Part shown: positions 1-8,222 of the stretch, piece after piece
Position numbering within the stretch: the stretch's first letter is position 1
Layout of the letters: each line of letters starts with the position of its first letter
NCBI GenBank assembly: GCA_024227565.1
Contig: JAAEUE010000291.1
Span: 30,722 to 94,721 of the forward strand
Source: Alphaproteobacteria bacterium
Lineage (GTDB): Bacteria > Pseudomonadota > Alphaproteobacteria > Rhizobiales > CAJQND01
Direction of reading: 5' to 3'
DNA length: 64,000 nucleotides
Translations under genes and position numbers: made by a program
Notes under the pieces: model-generated
Told to the model about the DNA's origin: nothing
The model's input: only the letters and a program-made list of their open reading frames with translations
Database searches by the model: none

Positions 1-1
1 G

Positions 2-139
2 ACCGAAAGGGACAATCCGCTGATCGGGGACATGCTCAGCTTGGGCGAACCGAGCCAACTTCCCCCCAGGCCGTTTCTCGATATCGGGGTCCGCGCCCGC
101 TTTATGTGGGAGTTATGGTCGAACCGGCACGAGGCCTAG
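2..139 (+). CDS. C-terminal fragment of an unidentified protein
   Basis: An open frame enters from the left edge and ends at TAG 137-139, giving the last 45 residues of a protein (ending ...MWELWSNRHEA). The composition is codon-like, and the frame is followed closely by the convergent DUF2061 gene, so it is probably a real gene end. No motif is recognisable in so short a piece. I cannot name a family. Confidence 0.4.
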   Translation, partial: TERDNPLIGDMLSLGEPSQLPPRPFLDIGVRARFMWELWSNRHEA

Positions 140-151
140 ACACGTCGCAGG

Positions 152-352
152 TCAGCTCCGGCCCCAACCGATTTTTGACCACATCATTTCGTGCATGAAA
201 TAGCTGATGAAGCCCACCAATGCTGATGCAATGGCGATACTTCCGCCGGCGGTGAAGGAGTTGGTGAACAGGTATCCGATGAGGGTCATCACCAAGAGAC
301 CTGAAACTTGCCAGGTGATGGATTTGGTGATCAGTCTGCGGGTGGTGTCCAT
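152..352 (-). CDS. DUF2061 small membrane protein
   Basis: This is a protein of about 66 residues with two predicted membrane spans separated by a short turn, a basic N-terminus (DTTRRLITKS.TWQ) and the C-terminal MMWSKIGWGR signature typical of DUF2061 inner-membrane proteins. The family's function is unknown; members are often near stress or sulfur genes. I prefer the ATG at 352, because GGAG lies 6 bases upstream, over the ATG at 364, which has no clear ribosome site. It is divergent from the XRE regulator gene that follows. The family is clear; the role is not. Confidence 0.8.
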   Translation of the reverse strand: MDTTRRLITKSITWQVSGLLVMTLIGYLFTNSFTAGGSIAIASALVGFISYFMHEMMWSKIGWGRS

Positions 353-475
353 TGGTTTCTCCATCTTGTCGTTGTGCTTTGTCTATTTGCTATCCGACAA
401 ATTGGAGATTGAACATTAGGTAATTTTGCTGCAATCTTCCTGCGTTGGTGATTAAAATCTGCAAAGGTGATTTTT

Positions 476-1318
476 ATGGACAAACGCGATCGAGCTGCGA
501 TATTCCGCAACCGTCTCGCCCAGGCCATGGAGCGGCGGAAGTTTTCGCGCAGCAAGCTGGCTCGGGAAACCAAGGTTGACCGCTCAACGGTCGGCCTCCT
601 GCTCAAGGACGACGCGCCGCGTCTGCCCAATGCGCAACTGGCCGCAGACGCCGCCTTGGCGTTGGGTGTGAGCACAGACTGGCTGCTTGGCCTCACAGAC
701 CGGCCCGAACGGCCCGGCGACATCGTCGCCGCGGCAATGGCTCTAAGCCCGGCAGAGCGCACCTCGGCCGACGCGCAAATTTTGGGCTGGCACCGGGAAG
801 CGGCCGGTTACAAGGTTCGACATGTGCCTGCAACTCTGCCAGACATTTTGAAAACAGAGAGGCTGCTGGATTGGGAATACTCCTCCCAGCGCAACCAGGC
901 GTCATCCCCGGCGGTTGAAGCAATGCGGGATCAACGGGCGTGGCTGCGCTCGGGCGTGTCTGACTATGAGATCGCTCTGCCCGTCCATGAGTTCAAGGCC
1001 TGCGCCGACGGGACCGGGTATTACGAAGGCCTTGCTAAGGATATCCGCTACGAGCAACTCGAGCTTCTTGCCGGTTTCTGCCACGAAATGTACCCCAGAT
1101 TGCGCCTGTTCCTATTCGACGCCCATCATGTGTACAGCGCGCCGGTGACCGTCTTCGGACCCAAGCTCGCGGTCATCTACATCGGGCAGTTTTTCTTGGC
1201 GTTTCGCGAAGGCCAGCGCGTGCGCTCAATCACAGATCACTTTGACCGGCTGGTGCGCGATGCGGTCGTTGATGCACGAAATGTTGCCGGTCATGTGAAC
1301 GCACTTATCGGGAAATAG
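476..1318 (+). CDS. XRE-family HTH transcriptional regulator with unknown C-terminal domain
   Basis: The protein has 280 residues. Residues ~8-62 form a Cro/C1-type helix-turn-helix (RLAQAMERRKFSRSKLARET, then DRSTVGLLL and the LGVSTDWLLGLTD tail typical of XRE proteins). The remaining ~200 residues form a conserved-looking domain (YEGLAKDIRYEQL, RLRLFLFDAHHVYSAPVTVFG) that I cannot assign; it may be a ligand-binding part. The start is ATG 476, because AAAGGTGA ends 5 bases before it; an in-frame GTG at 467 lies inside that ribosome site. It is followed at 26 bp by the Gfa-like gene and the hydantoin genes, so it could regulate them, but this is inferred only from position. Confidence 0.8.
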   Translation: MDKRDRAAIFRNRLAQAMERRKFSRSKLARETKVDRSTVGLLLKDDAPRLPNAQLAADAALALGVSTDWLLGLTDRPERPGDIVAAAMALSPAERTSADAQILGWHREAAGYKVRHVPATLPDILKTERLLDWEYSSQRNQASSPAVEAMRDQRAWLRSGVSDYEIALPVHEFKACADGTGYYEGLAKDIRYEQLELLAGFCHEMYPRLRLFLFDAHHVYSAPVTVFGPKLAVIYIGQFFLAFREGQRVRSITDHFDRLVRDAVVDARNVAGHVNALIGK

Positions 1319-1344
1319 CTCAAGATACGTGTGGAGGCGATGAA

Positions 1345-1800
1345 ATGTCAGTCACAACGAACAAATCGACCGGCGGGTGCATGTGTGGCGCAGTGCGCTT
1401 TGAGATAAACGGAGCCTCAAGCAGGGTGCTTCATTGCCACTGCCAAAGCTGCCGCCAGCACACCGGCGCGCCCATGGCCACGTTGGCGGTATTTGAGGCC
1501 GGCCAGGTGACCTTCAGCGGCGATGAGCGCAAGCGTTACACCTCGGCGCCCGGCGTTGAGCGCGCCTTCTGTGCCACTTGCGGAACCTCGCTCACCTGGG
1601 AGACCGTGTTTGGGGATGAGGGCAAAATGTGCGCCGTCCATATCAGCGCGTTCGACGATCCAGATGCCCTGAACCCAACCGGGCACTCGTTCTATTCTGA
1701 GCGCATCTCCTGGTTTGACATCGCCGATGAGCTGCCGAGGCATGAAGGCTTCGTGGCCGGAAGCACGCCGCTGCAGTTCGGACCCAAAACACCAGGCTGA
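1345..1800 (+). CDS. Gfa / CENP-V-type zinc protein (glutathione-dependent formaldehyde-activating family)
   Basis: The 151-residue protein carries the complete zinc ligand set of the family: C12-x-C14 (GGCMCGAVRF), H30-C31-H32-C33-x-x-C36 (HCHCQSCRQHTG) and C76-x-x-C79 (FCATCG). Paracoccus Gfa was described as speeding up condensation of formaldehyde with glutathione, but most homologues are uncharacterised, so the substrate is not proven. GGAGG lies 7 bases before ATG 1345. The stop is 73 bp ahead of the carbamoylase start, so co-transcription with the hydantoin genes is possible. A second, divergent member lies at 22.1 kb. Confidence 0.85.
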   Translation: MSVTTNKSTGGCMCGAVRFEINGASSRVLHCHCQSCRQHTGAPMATLAVFEAGQVTFSGDERKRYTSAPGVERAFCATCGTSLTWETVFGDEGKMCAVHISAFDDPDALNPTGHSFYSERISWFDIADELPRHEGFVAGSTPLQFGPKTPG

Positions 1801-1873
1801 CAACCCCGCAACACCGGTTGCGCTCGTCCGCCTTGTGCCTCAAACTGCCCCACGGCAACATGGAGGTGGACAA

Positions 1874-2818
1874 GTGCGGCTAGTAACGGTTGCGGCAGCC
1901 CAGATGGGCCCAATACAAAAGGCTGACGGGCGCGGGCAAACCGTTGAGCGGATGATCGCCCTGATGGACCAGGCGAAGGCCGCAGGCGCGGACTTCATCG
2001 TCTATCCGGAACTTGCACTCACCACATTCTTCCCGCGGCACTATATGGAAGACCAGGCGGAAGTGGACACCTGGTTTGAGGCCGATATGCCGAACGCAGC
2101 AACGGCCCCATTGTTTGCCCGTGCCCGCGAACACGCCATGGCCATGTCCTTCGGCTATGCTGAGCTGACAGCGGACGGCCGCCACTTCAACACATCCATT
2201 CATGTGGATGCGAGCGGGGAGATTGTCTCCAAATACCGCAAGGTGCATCTGCCCGGCCATTCAGAGTTCGACCCGGAGCGCACACATCAGCATCTGGAAA
2301 AGCGCTACTTCGAGCCTGGTGATCTCGGGTTCCCCGTTTACCGCACCCTGAACGGGCTCTTCGGCATGTGCATCTGCAACGACCGCAGATGGCCGGAGAC
2401 CTACCGGGTCATGGGGTTGCAAGGCGTGGAGATGATCACCCTTGGCTACAACACACCGTCGGTGAACTCACAAAAGGCCGCAGAGGGCGCTGAAGACCGG
2501 CTGTTCCACAACCGCCTCGTGCTGCAGTCCGGCGCCTACCAGAACAGCACCTGGGTGGTGGCCGTCGCCAAGGCCGGCAATGAGGATGGCCACCCTCTCA
2601 TCGCCGGCAGTCTCATTGTCGACCCGGACGGCAAGGTTGTGGCCGAAGCAAAATCCGAAGACGATGAGGTCATCGTTCACGGCTGCGACCTGGATGCCTG
2701 CACCTTCGGCAAGGAGACCATCTTCGACTTCGCGCGTCACCGGCGAACCGAACACTACGCCCGCATCTGCGAACAAACCGGCATCGTCGAGCCGCCCGAA
2801 ACCAGACAACAGGACTGA
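1874..2818 (+). CDS. N-carbamoyl-D-amino acid hydrolase (D-carbamoylase)
   Basis: This 314-residue carbon-nitrogen hydrolase cleaves N-carbamoyl-D-amino acids to D-amino acid, CO2 and ammonia in the cytoplasm. The nitrilase-fold triad is present: E46 (FIVYPELALTTFFP), K123 (KYRKVHLPGH) and C168 (GMCICNDRRWPE). The stretches HLEKRYFEPGDLGFPVY and NDRRWPETYRVMGL are characteristic of the Agrobacterium-type D-enzyme rather than of L-carbamoylase, which is a metallopeptidase-fold protein. The start is GTG 1874, with GGAGG 7 bases upstream; longer in-frame starts lie inside the preceding gene. It is the first enzyme gene of the hydantoin operon and uses the product of the hydantoinase encoded two genes downstream. 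Confidence 0.93.
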   Translation: MRLVTVAAAQMGPIQKADGRGQTVERMIALMDQAKAAGADFIVYPELALTTFFPRHYMEDQAEVDTWFEADMPNAATAPLFARAREHAMAMSFGYAELTADGRHFNTSIHVDASGEIVSKYRKVHLPGHSEFDPERTHQHLEKRYFEPGDLGFPVYRTLNGLFGMCICNDRRWPETYRVMGLQGVEMITLGYNTPSVNSQKAAEGAEDRLFHNRLVLQSGAYQNSTWVVAVAKAGNEDGHPLIAGSLIVDPDGKVVAEAKSEDDEVIVHGCDLDACTFGKETIFDFARHRRTEHYARICEQTGIVEPPETRQQD

Positions 2819-2824
2819 CGCCCC

Positions 2825-3766
2825 ATGCCAGGAGCAGGCCGCATCAATGAGAAGACCGAAGGGGTTTACATCATTTCGGCCACACCCTTTGCCCAGGGCG
2901 GCTTGATAGATCTGGCAAGCGCCGACCGGCTGGTGGAGTTCTATATAGGCCACGGCGTCACCGGCATCACCATTCTGGGCATGATGGGCGAGGCCAACAA
3001 GCTGACCGCCGAAGAGGCAGACGGCTTCATGCACCACATGCTGGGCCGCGTTGCCGGCCGGGTGCCGGTTGTTGTCGGCGTCTCGGGGGCCGGCATCGGA
3101 AATCTGGCACACCTCTCCAAGCAAAGCATGGATGCCGGAGCTGCAGGTGTGATGATCGCGCCGACCCCTGGTCTCAATACCGAAGCAAAAGTCCACGGCT
3201 ACTTCGCCCAAGTTTTCGAGGCGCTGGGACCGAACATCCCGGTTTGCTATCAGGACTACCCGCAATCGACCGGTGTGCACATCTCGGTGGACTGTTTCAA
3301 CCGGCTGGTCGATGAGTTCCCGCAACTGATCATGTTCAAACATGAAGACTGCCCTGGGCTGGGCAAGCTATCGGCGCTCAGGGCGTCAGGAGATGGATCT
3401 GCCCGCCGCCGGGTCTCCGTGCTGGTCGGAAACGGAGGTCTCTACCTGCCTCAGGAACTTGCCCGCGGGGCAGATGGCGCGATGACCGGCTTTGCCTTTC
3501 CCGAAATGCTGGTTCAGGTGGTTTCGCTGTTTAAAGCAGGCAAGACGGAGCGGGCCCAGGACCTCTTCGATGCCTACCTGCCCATCGTGCGCCATGAACA
3601 GCAACCAGGATTTGGGCTGGCCTTGCGCAAGGAAATCCTGCACCGGCGCGGCGCGCTCGCCTGCCCGGCAACCCGCGCTCCAGGCCCCTGTTTGAACAAG
3701 ACAGACATGGCCGAGCTCGACCAGCTGTTGGCACGGCTTGAGACGAGAGTTGCAGCCGTTGGGTGA
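2825..3766 (+). CDS. DapA/NanA-family aldolase in the hydantoin operon
   Basis: This 313-residue class I aldolase has a (beta/alpha)8 fold like dihydrodipicolinate synthase. The phosphate/carboxylate loop reads GMMGEANKLT (52-61), the tyrosine region reads VCYQDYPQSTG (Y142/Y145) and the Schiff-base lysine is K172 (MFKHEDCPG). The loop differs from the GTTGE of true DapA, so this is probably a paralogue acting on another oxo-acid. It starts 6 bp after the carbamoylase stop and is followed by the hydantoinase gene, so it belongs to the same operon. It might process a product of the D-amino acid formed, but the substrate is unknown. It is unlikely to serve lysine biosynthesis in this context. 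Confidence 0.82.
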   Translation: MPGAGRINEKTEGVYIISATPFAQGGLIDLASADRLVEFYIGHGVTGITILGMMGEANKLTAEEADGFMHHMLGRVAGRVPVVVGVSGAGIGNLAHLSKQSMDAGAAGVMIAPTPGLNTEAKVHGYFAQVFEALGPNIPVCYQDYPQSTGVHISVDCFNRLVDEFPQLIMFKHEDCPGLGKLSALRASGDGSARRRVSVLVGNGGLYLPQELARGADGAMTGFAFPEMLVQVVSLFKAGKTERAQDLFDAYLPIVRHEQQPGFGLALRKEILHRRGALACPATRAPGPCLNKTDMAELDQLLARLETRVAAVG

Positions 3767-3812
3767 TGCAGGCAGACTGGCCCCCTAAAACCGAGAACAG
3801 GAGGATGCCGCA

Positions 3813-5276
3813 GTGCCCGAGTTCGATCTTCTGATCAAAGGCGGAACGGTTGCCACGGCCGCAGACACGTTTTCAGCCGATGTGGCAATCAAAGATGGCC
3901 GCATTGCCGCACTGGGTCATGATCTTGGCTCTGGCAGCCGCGAGATCGATGCGGGCGGCATGCTCCTCCTGCCCGGCGGCATTGATGCCCACTGCCACAT
4001 CGAGCAGGAATCCTCCACCAAGATCATGACCGCCGACGACTTCTACTCCGGCAGCGTGTCGGCGGCCTTCGGCGGCAACACCACCATTGTACCGTTCGCC
4101 GCCCAACACCGGGGCCAGAGCCTGCGCGACGTGGTGGACACCGCCCATGGGCGGGCGGGCCCAAAGTGCGTCATCGACTATGCCTTTCACCTGATCGTTT
4201 CCGACCCCACCGAAAGCGTTCTGGGCCAGGAACTGCCCGCATTGATCCAGAGCGGCTACACCTCGTTCAAAGTGTATCTCACCTATGAAATGCTGAAGAT
4301 CAGCGACCGGCAGATGCTGGACGTCTTGTCGCTGGCCAGAAACCATGGCGCCATGACCATGGTGCATGCAGAGAATGACGACGTCATCTCCTGGATCTCC
4401 GAGCGGCTTTTGACCCGCGGCTACACCGAACCGAAGTTTCATGCCGTCAGCCATGCCCAGATTGCTGAGAGCGAAGCCTCACGGCGGGCCATCGACCTTG
4501 CGCGCCTGGTGGATGCCAAGCTGTTGATCGTCCATGTATCGGCACCAGAGGCGGCCCAGGCCATACTAAATGCCCGCAACAACGGCCTGCCGATTTATGG
4601 GGAAACCTGCCCGCAATATCTCTTCCTGACGGCCGAAGACCTCGACCGCGAAGGCATGGAAGGCGCCAAGTTCTGCTGCTCTCCGCCGCCGCGCGACAAG
4701 GCGGCCCAAGAGGTCATCTGGCGCGGGCTCACCAATGGCACCTTCCAGGTGTTCTCCTCAGACCATGCGCCCTACCGGTTCGATGCCACCGGCAAACTGA
4801 ATGCAGGGCCGAACCCCACCTTCAAGAAGATCGCCAACGGCGTGCCCGGGCTTGAGGTCCGCATGCCGCTATTGTTCTCAGAGGGCGTGCGGAAGGGCCG
4901 CCTGAACCTCAACGAGTTCGTCGCTCTCACCTCAACCAACGCCGCCAAGATCTATGGGCTCTATCCTCAAAAGGGCTCGATTGCCGTTGGAGGCGACGCC
5001 GACATCGGCATCTGGGACCCTGAGTGGGAGCGCACCATCAGCCAGTCCATGCTGCACGACAACATGGACTACACGCCTTATGAAGGGCGCACGGTGACCG
5101 GCTGGCCGCGCATGACGATCAACCGGGGCCGCGTGGTGGTTGAAGACGACACCTTGCAGGTGGACCGGGGCTCGGGCGCCTTCATCGAGCGCGAGCCTGC
5201 AGGCGACGGCACTGCGGCGCTCACAGCAGGCACACCGCTCGCCCCAACCGGCGTGTTTGGCGCTGATCTGGCGTAG
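3813..5276 (+). CDS. D-hydantoinase / dihydropyrimidinase
   Basis: This 487-residue cyclic amidohydrolase opens 5-substituted hydantoins or dihydropyrimidines to N-carbamoyl amino acids. All binuclear metal ligands are visible: H60-x-H62 (GIDAHCHIEQ), the carboxylated lysine K153 (GYTSFKVYLTYE), H185 (MVHAEND), H241 (LIVHVSAPE) and D317 (SSDHAPY). The length fits the family (450-490). The start is GTG 3813, with AGGAGG 8 bases upstream. The flanking D-carbamoylase and hydantoin racemase point to D-hydantoinase physiology rather than plain pyrimidine breakdown. Dihydropyrimidinase activity cannot be excluded by sequence. Confidence 0.93.
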   Translation: MPEFDLLIKGGTVATAADTFSADVAIKDGRIAALGHDLGSGSREIDAGGMLLLPGGIDAHCHIEQESSTKIMTADDFYSGSVSAAFGGNTTIVPFAAQHRGQSLRDVVDTAHGRAGPKCVIDYAFHLIVSDPTESVLGQELPALIQSGYTSFKVYLTYEMLKISDRQMLDVLSLARNHGAMTMVHAENDDVISWISERLLTRGYTEPKFHAVSHAQIAESEASRRAIDLARLVDAKLLIVHVSAPEAAQAILNARNNGLPIYGETCPQYLFLTAEDLDREGMEGAKFCCSPPPRDKAAQEVIWRGLTNGTFQVFSSDHAPYRFDATGKLNAGPNPTFKKIANGVPGLEVRMPLLFSEGVRKGRLNLNEFVALTSTNAAKIYGLYPQKGSIAVGGDADIGIWDPEWERTISQSMLHDNMDYTPYEGRTVTGWPRMTINRGRVVVEDDTLQVDRGSGAFIEREPAGDGTAALTAGTPLAPTGVFGADLA

Positions 5277-5280
5277 CGTG

Positions 5281-5937
5281 ATGGCTGGCCGCATTCTTGT
5301 CATCAACCCAAACTCGAACCAGGCCGTCACCGACGGCATGGACGAGGCGCTCGAGCCATTTCGCGATGGCAGCAGAGCAGAGATAGAGTGCGTCACCATT
5401 GCCGAAGGCCCGTTCGGCATCGAAAGCCAGGCAGACACCGAAGCGGTGGTGCTGCCGCTGCGTGACCTTGTGACCGCCCGCAACGATGCCGATTGCTTTG
5501 TCATCGCCTGCTACTCTGACCCCGGGCTTCATGTGTGCCGCGAGGCAACCGACCGGCCCGTACTGGGCATCCAGGAATGCGGCATCCTCACGGCCATGGC
5601 CAGGGGCGACAGGTTCGGCGTGATCGCCATTGCGCAAAAGTCCATCCAGAGGCACCTGCGTTACCTGCGCCAGATGGGGGTCAGCGGGCGGCTTGCGGCA
5701 GAACGGGCCGCCAATCTCACTGTGGCGCAAACCGCTACGGGCGAAGGCACATTCGCGCGTCTGGTTGAGGTCGGCACCGAGCTGCGCGATCAGGACGGCG
5801 CAGATACGATCGTGCTCGGTTGCGCCGGCATGGCGGCCCACCGGGCAGGCCTGGAGGCGCAGCTTGAGGTTCCGGTGATCGATCCGGTTCAGGCTGCTGT
5901 GTCCACGGCTCTAGGGCTGGTCGTCCTCGGCCAATAG
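5281..5937 (+). CDS. Hydantoin racemase (Asp/Glu racemase superfamily)
   Basis: The 218-residue protein has the N-terminal RILVINPNSN motif and two catalytic cysteines, C77 (VIACYSDPGLH) and C181 (LGCAGMAAH), at the spacing known for bacterial hydantoin racemases. It would interconvert L- and D-5-monosubstituted hydantoins so that the D-selective enzymes can use both. ATG 5281 lies 4 bp after the hydantoinase stop, so translation is probably coupled. It is the last gene of the operon; the next gene is convergent, with its stop only 10 bp away and no obvious terminator between them. Confidence 0.9.
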   Translation: MAGRILVINPNSNQAVTDGMDEALEPFRDGSRAEIECVTIAEGPFGIESQADTEAVVLPLRDLVTARNDADCFVIACYSDPGLHVCREATDRPVLGIQECGILTAMARGDRFGVIAIAQKSIQRHLRYLRQMGVSGRLAAERAANLTVAQTATGEGTFARLVEVGTELRDQDGADTIVLGCAGMAAHRAGLEAQLEVPVIDPVQAAVSTALGLVVLGQ

Positions 5938-5947
5938 GCCGTGCAGC

Positions 5948-6688
5948 TCACAGATCCAGGCTGCTGAATTTTTCCGCCAATCTGGTGACCATGGATTGGT
6001 CCGTTCCGCCGATCAGCAGATATTGGTAGTTGCCTTTCGACCAGTACGCCGAACTCATGCCTTCCATGGATTTGGAGACAACCGGCGCTGCTGCGCCCCG
6101 ATCAGAGCGTATGATGCACAAGGCAACTGGGTGTCCTGTACTGGTGAGGAACGCGAGCTGAACGAGGGCCTGACCTTTGAACCCCAATATCTGAGCCCGC
6201 TTGTAGTCCATCTCGGGCGAGACATTCAGCGCATCCACCCTGATCGCCGTTCCAATGGCGCTTGAGACCCGGTTGAGTTCATCTTGTTGACGGGTTTGGC
6301 TCTGGTTCACATGGGCCAGGGTCGCGTTGATATAGAGCGCCTGATAGGCCGCCACATATTCCCGCCAGCCTGGCGTGCTCATGTTGGAGGTGGAAAAGCC
6401 AGCCCCAAATCCAATCACCAGCGCGACCATCGCAGCAACCGCCATCATGCCGTAGCGCAGCTTTGCCACCGGCACTTCAGGAAGATCGGGCAAGGGCCGG
6501 TCGTCTCTCGCCAGCGCCTTGAAACTTTCTGCAATCGCCGCAGTATTCACGCGCAGCCCTTCCAGGCGCTTGGCCAGTGCAATGTCCGTCTTCAAGGCGG
6601 CTGCAATCTCATCAACCGGCGCAAAATCATTCTCGCCATCAAGGTAGGCCACCAGTTCCTCGTCGGAGAAGTATCTCTCTTGCATCAT
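5948..6688 (-). CDS. Membrane anti-sigma factor partner of the ECF sigma
   Basis: The 246-residue protein has a cytoplasmic N-terminal part with the typical anti-sigma opening (FSDEELVAYLDGE), one membrane span at ~78-98 (LRYGMMAVAAMVALVIGFGAG) and a periplasmic sensor part of ~145 residues. No zinc-binding HxxxCxxC motif is seen, so it is not a ZAS-type redox sensor. Its ATG (6688) overlaps the sigma stop as ATGA, which indicates translational coupling and a stoichiometric pair. The role is inferred from architecture and context: it would hold the sigma factor at the membrane until a periplasmic signal arrives. Confidence 0.82.
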   Translation of the reverse strand: MMQERYFSDEELVAYLDGENDFAPVDEIAAALKTDIALAKRLEGLRVNTAAIAESFKALARDDRPLPDLPEVPVAKLRYGMMAVAAMVALVIGFGAGFSTSNMSTPGWREYVAAYQALYINATLAHVNQSQTRQQDELNRVSSAIGTAIRVDALNVSPEMDYKRAQILGFKGQALVQLAFLTSTGHPVALCIIRSDRGAAAPVVSKSMEGMSSAYWSKGNYQYLLIGGTDQSMVTRLAEKFSSLDL

Positions 6689-7209
6689 CCAACCTCGCTC
6701 TCATCGCGAAACTCTTCAACCAGCTTTCCGCGGGCAACAGCCAAGCGGCTCATCACGGTGCCCACCGGAATGTTCAGCACCTTCGCGGCATCGCGGTAGG
6801 TGTAACCTTCCACATAGACCAGCAACACGGCTGCTCGCTGGGCCTCCGGCAGGCGCATAACGCCCAGCAGCACCTCGCGGCCCAGCAGGTTCATCTCCGG
6901 GTCATGCTTGGGGTCCACAAGCTCTGTCTCTTCGATGGCCGCCAAACCGCCACCCACCCGGACCGCCTGCTTCCTCAGCTCGTTGATCCAGAGGTTATGG
7001 GTGAGGCGGAAAACCCATCGGTCAAGATGGCTTCCAAGTTCAAACTGATCGGCCTTCTCCAGCGCGCGCAAGCATGCCGCTTGTGCCAAATCATCAGCCC
7101 GCTCCTTGTCGCCGGCCAACACAAGGCAATATCGCCAAAGCCTGGGAAACAACGGCTCAATGCCGGCACGGACGACATCGTAGGAGCTCTTGGCTTTCCA
7201 GATCTTCAT
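6685..7209 (-). CDS. ECF-type RNA polymerase sigma factor
   Basis: The 174-residue protein contains sigma70 region 2 (PLFPRLWRYCLVLAGDKERADDL ... DRWVFRLTHNLWINELRK) and region 4 (LPEAQRAAVLLVYVEGYTY, then AAKVLNIPVGTVMSRL) and no regions 1 or 3, as in ECF sigmas. The start is ATG 7209, because GGGAG lies 6-7 bases upstream; a longer in-frame start at 7263 lacks this. It sits between yceI and the anti-sigma gene in one minus-strand operon. The regulon is unknown; autoregulation through the promoter upstream of yceI is likely. Confidence 0.9.
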   Translation of the reverse strand: MKIWKAKSSYDVVRAGIEPLFPRLWRYCLVLAGDKERADDLAQAACLRALEKADQFELGSHLDRWVFRLTHNLWINELRKQAVRVGGGLAAIEETELVDPKHDPEMNLLGREVLLGVMRLPEAQRAAVLLVYVEGYTYRDAAKVLNIPVGTVMSRLAVARGKLVEEFRDESEVG

Positions 7210-7278
7210 GGTGTCTCCCAAACGCCAACAGTTTGCGCCTTGGCCCCGGGCTTTGGGCGACAAGACCTTTGCGGCGCT

Positions 7279-7866
7279 CTACTTCTGAAAGACCATGCGC
7301 ACCGCAATGGGCACGACACGCGTGATTTCAGGAAGCTTGGCCAGCTTCTTCAGCATGTCGACACCGGCATCGATGCCAAGGTCCTTGGTGGACAGCAAGA
7401 TGAAATCAGCGGTCGTCACCAGAACGCGGTTTTCCGACAAACGAGCCACCAGCATTTCTGCTTCGATATCGGTGTCCACACCGGCAAAGGAAAGCTTGGC
7501 ATCAAGGTCGACCACCTTGGTTTCGCCGGCCTTCATGCCGTTCAGCTCATCCATGTCGATCTTGCCGGTGATCAGGGCTGTAGCTTTGCCTTCATCAAAA
7601 ACGTGTTTGGCCATGCGTTCATTGCGTATGTCGATATTGGTTTCCAGCGAAGCAAGATCGATGGTGATCGTCATCTCACCAAGCTCTTTCACAACGCCGC
7701 TCACTTTGTTGAAGTGATGCACCTCACCGGCCACGTTCTTCTTCACCGAGCCAAAGGCCACTCGGGATTCTTCGGCCACCGACTTCCAGGCGATATGCCC
7801 ACCGGCAAAGGCCGCCGACGAAATCAAAAGGGATATGGCACAGGCCATGCTAGCTAGAATTTTCAC
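7279..7866 (-). CDS. YceI-family periplasmic lipid-binding protein
   Basis: The protein has 195 residues with a cleavable signal peptide (VKILASMACAISLLISSAAFA, cut near residue 21) followed by a YceI-like lipocalin barrel (SRVAFGSVKKNVAGEVHHFNKVSG ... ITIDLASLETNIDIRNERM). YceI proteins bind isoprenoid or amide lipids in the periplasm. The start is GTG 7866, preceded by GGAGG at 8 bases. It is the first gene of the yceI-sigma-anti-sigma operon, so it is probably a direct target of the ECF factor. Confidence 0.85.
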   Translation of the reverse strand: MKILASMACAISLLISSAAFAGGHIAWKSVAEESRVAFGSVKKNVAGEVHHFNKVSGVVKELGEMTITIDLASLETNIDIRNERMAKHVFDEGKATALITGKIDMDELNGMKAGETKVVDLDAKLSFAGVDTDIEAEMLVARLSENRVLVTTADFILLSTKDLGIDAGVDMLKKLAKLPEITRVVPIAVRMVFQK

Positions 7867-7913
7867 GATCGTTTCCTCCAGGTTATTCACAGAGCACAAA
7901 ACCCCATTGCATA

Positions 7914-7941
7914 GATAACGCCTGGCGGGCCGAAATTATTC
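7914..7941 (-). promoter_or_regulatory. Candidate ECF-type promoter of yceI operon
   Basis: Reading the minus strand, GAATAAT (7941-7935) and CGTTATC (7920-7914) are separated by 14-15 bases and lie about 50 bases before the yceI start. The GAAT.../CGTT pair resembles the -35/-10 pattern of many alphaproteobacterial ECF sigmas. This is a pattern match only. Confidence 0.35.
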
Positions 7942-7979
7942 ATCACTTTTTTGCAAAAAATGGCGTTTGCCAGAAATTG

Positions 7980-8222
7980 GTACGTCGCCCTGCCGCCCGA
8001 CAGATCGAACACTGCGCCAGAATTGAAGGTGCAGGCAGCAGGACTCAGCCACATCACCCCGGCCTTGGCCGCACTCTAGGCCGGCGCGTTGGGAGTGCCC
8101 TCTTTGCCCGCAAGCGAGGCCATGTTGATGATCCGGCCAAATCCGGCCTGTTTCATCACCGGCACCACCGCAGGGCACGCATGGAATGTGCCGGTCAGGC
8201 TTATGTCCACGATCCGGCGTCG
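7980..8222 (-). pseudogene. Decayed short-chain dehydrogenase/reductase remnant
   Basis: In one minus-strand frame the translation reads RIVDISLTGTFHACPAVVP, then MKQAGFGRIINMASLAGKEG and TPNAPA, a stop, then SAAKAGVMWL and FNSGAVFDLSGGRATY. These are consecutive landmarks of an FabG-like SDR, including the C-terminal end. The stop is TAG at 8076-8078, exactly at the catalytic tyrosine of YxxxK. About 75 residues between the YxxxK helix and the C-terminus are deleted, and the Rossmann N-terminus is missing. It is therefore a relic and not expressed as an enzyme. A plus-strand open frame over the same bases shows no family features. Confidence 0.8.

Noticed and set aside
2468..3343. Minus-strand frame opposite the carbamoylase and aldolase genes.
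   Set aside because: It is antisense to catalytic motifs on the plus strand.
2825..3766. DapA-like gene as lysine biosynthetic dihydrodipicolinate synthase.
   Set aside because: The active-site loop differs (GMMGE), and the gene is embedded in the hydantoin operon.
6577..7857. Long plus-strand frame over sigma, anti-sigma and yceI.
   Set aside because: It is antisense to three genes with clear family motifs and complete signals; it has no motif of its own and is a high-GC artefact.
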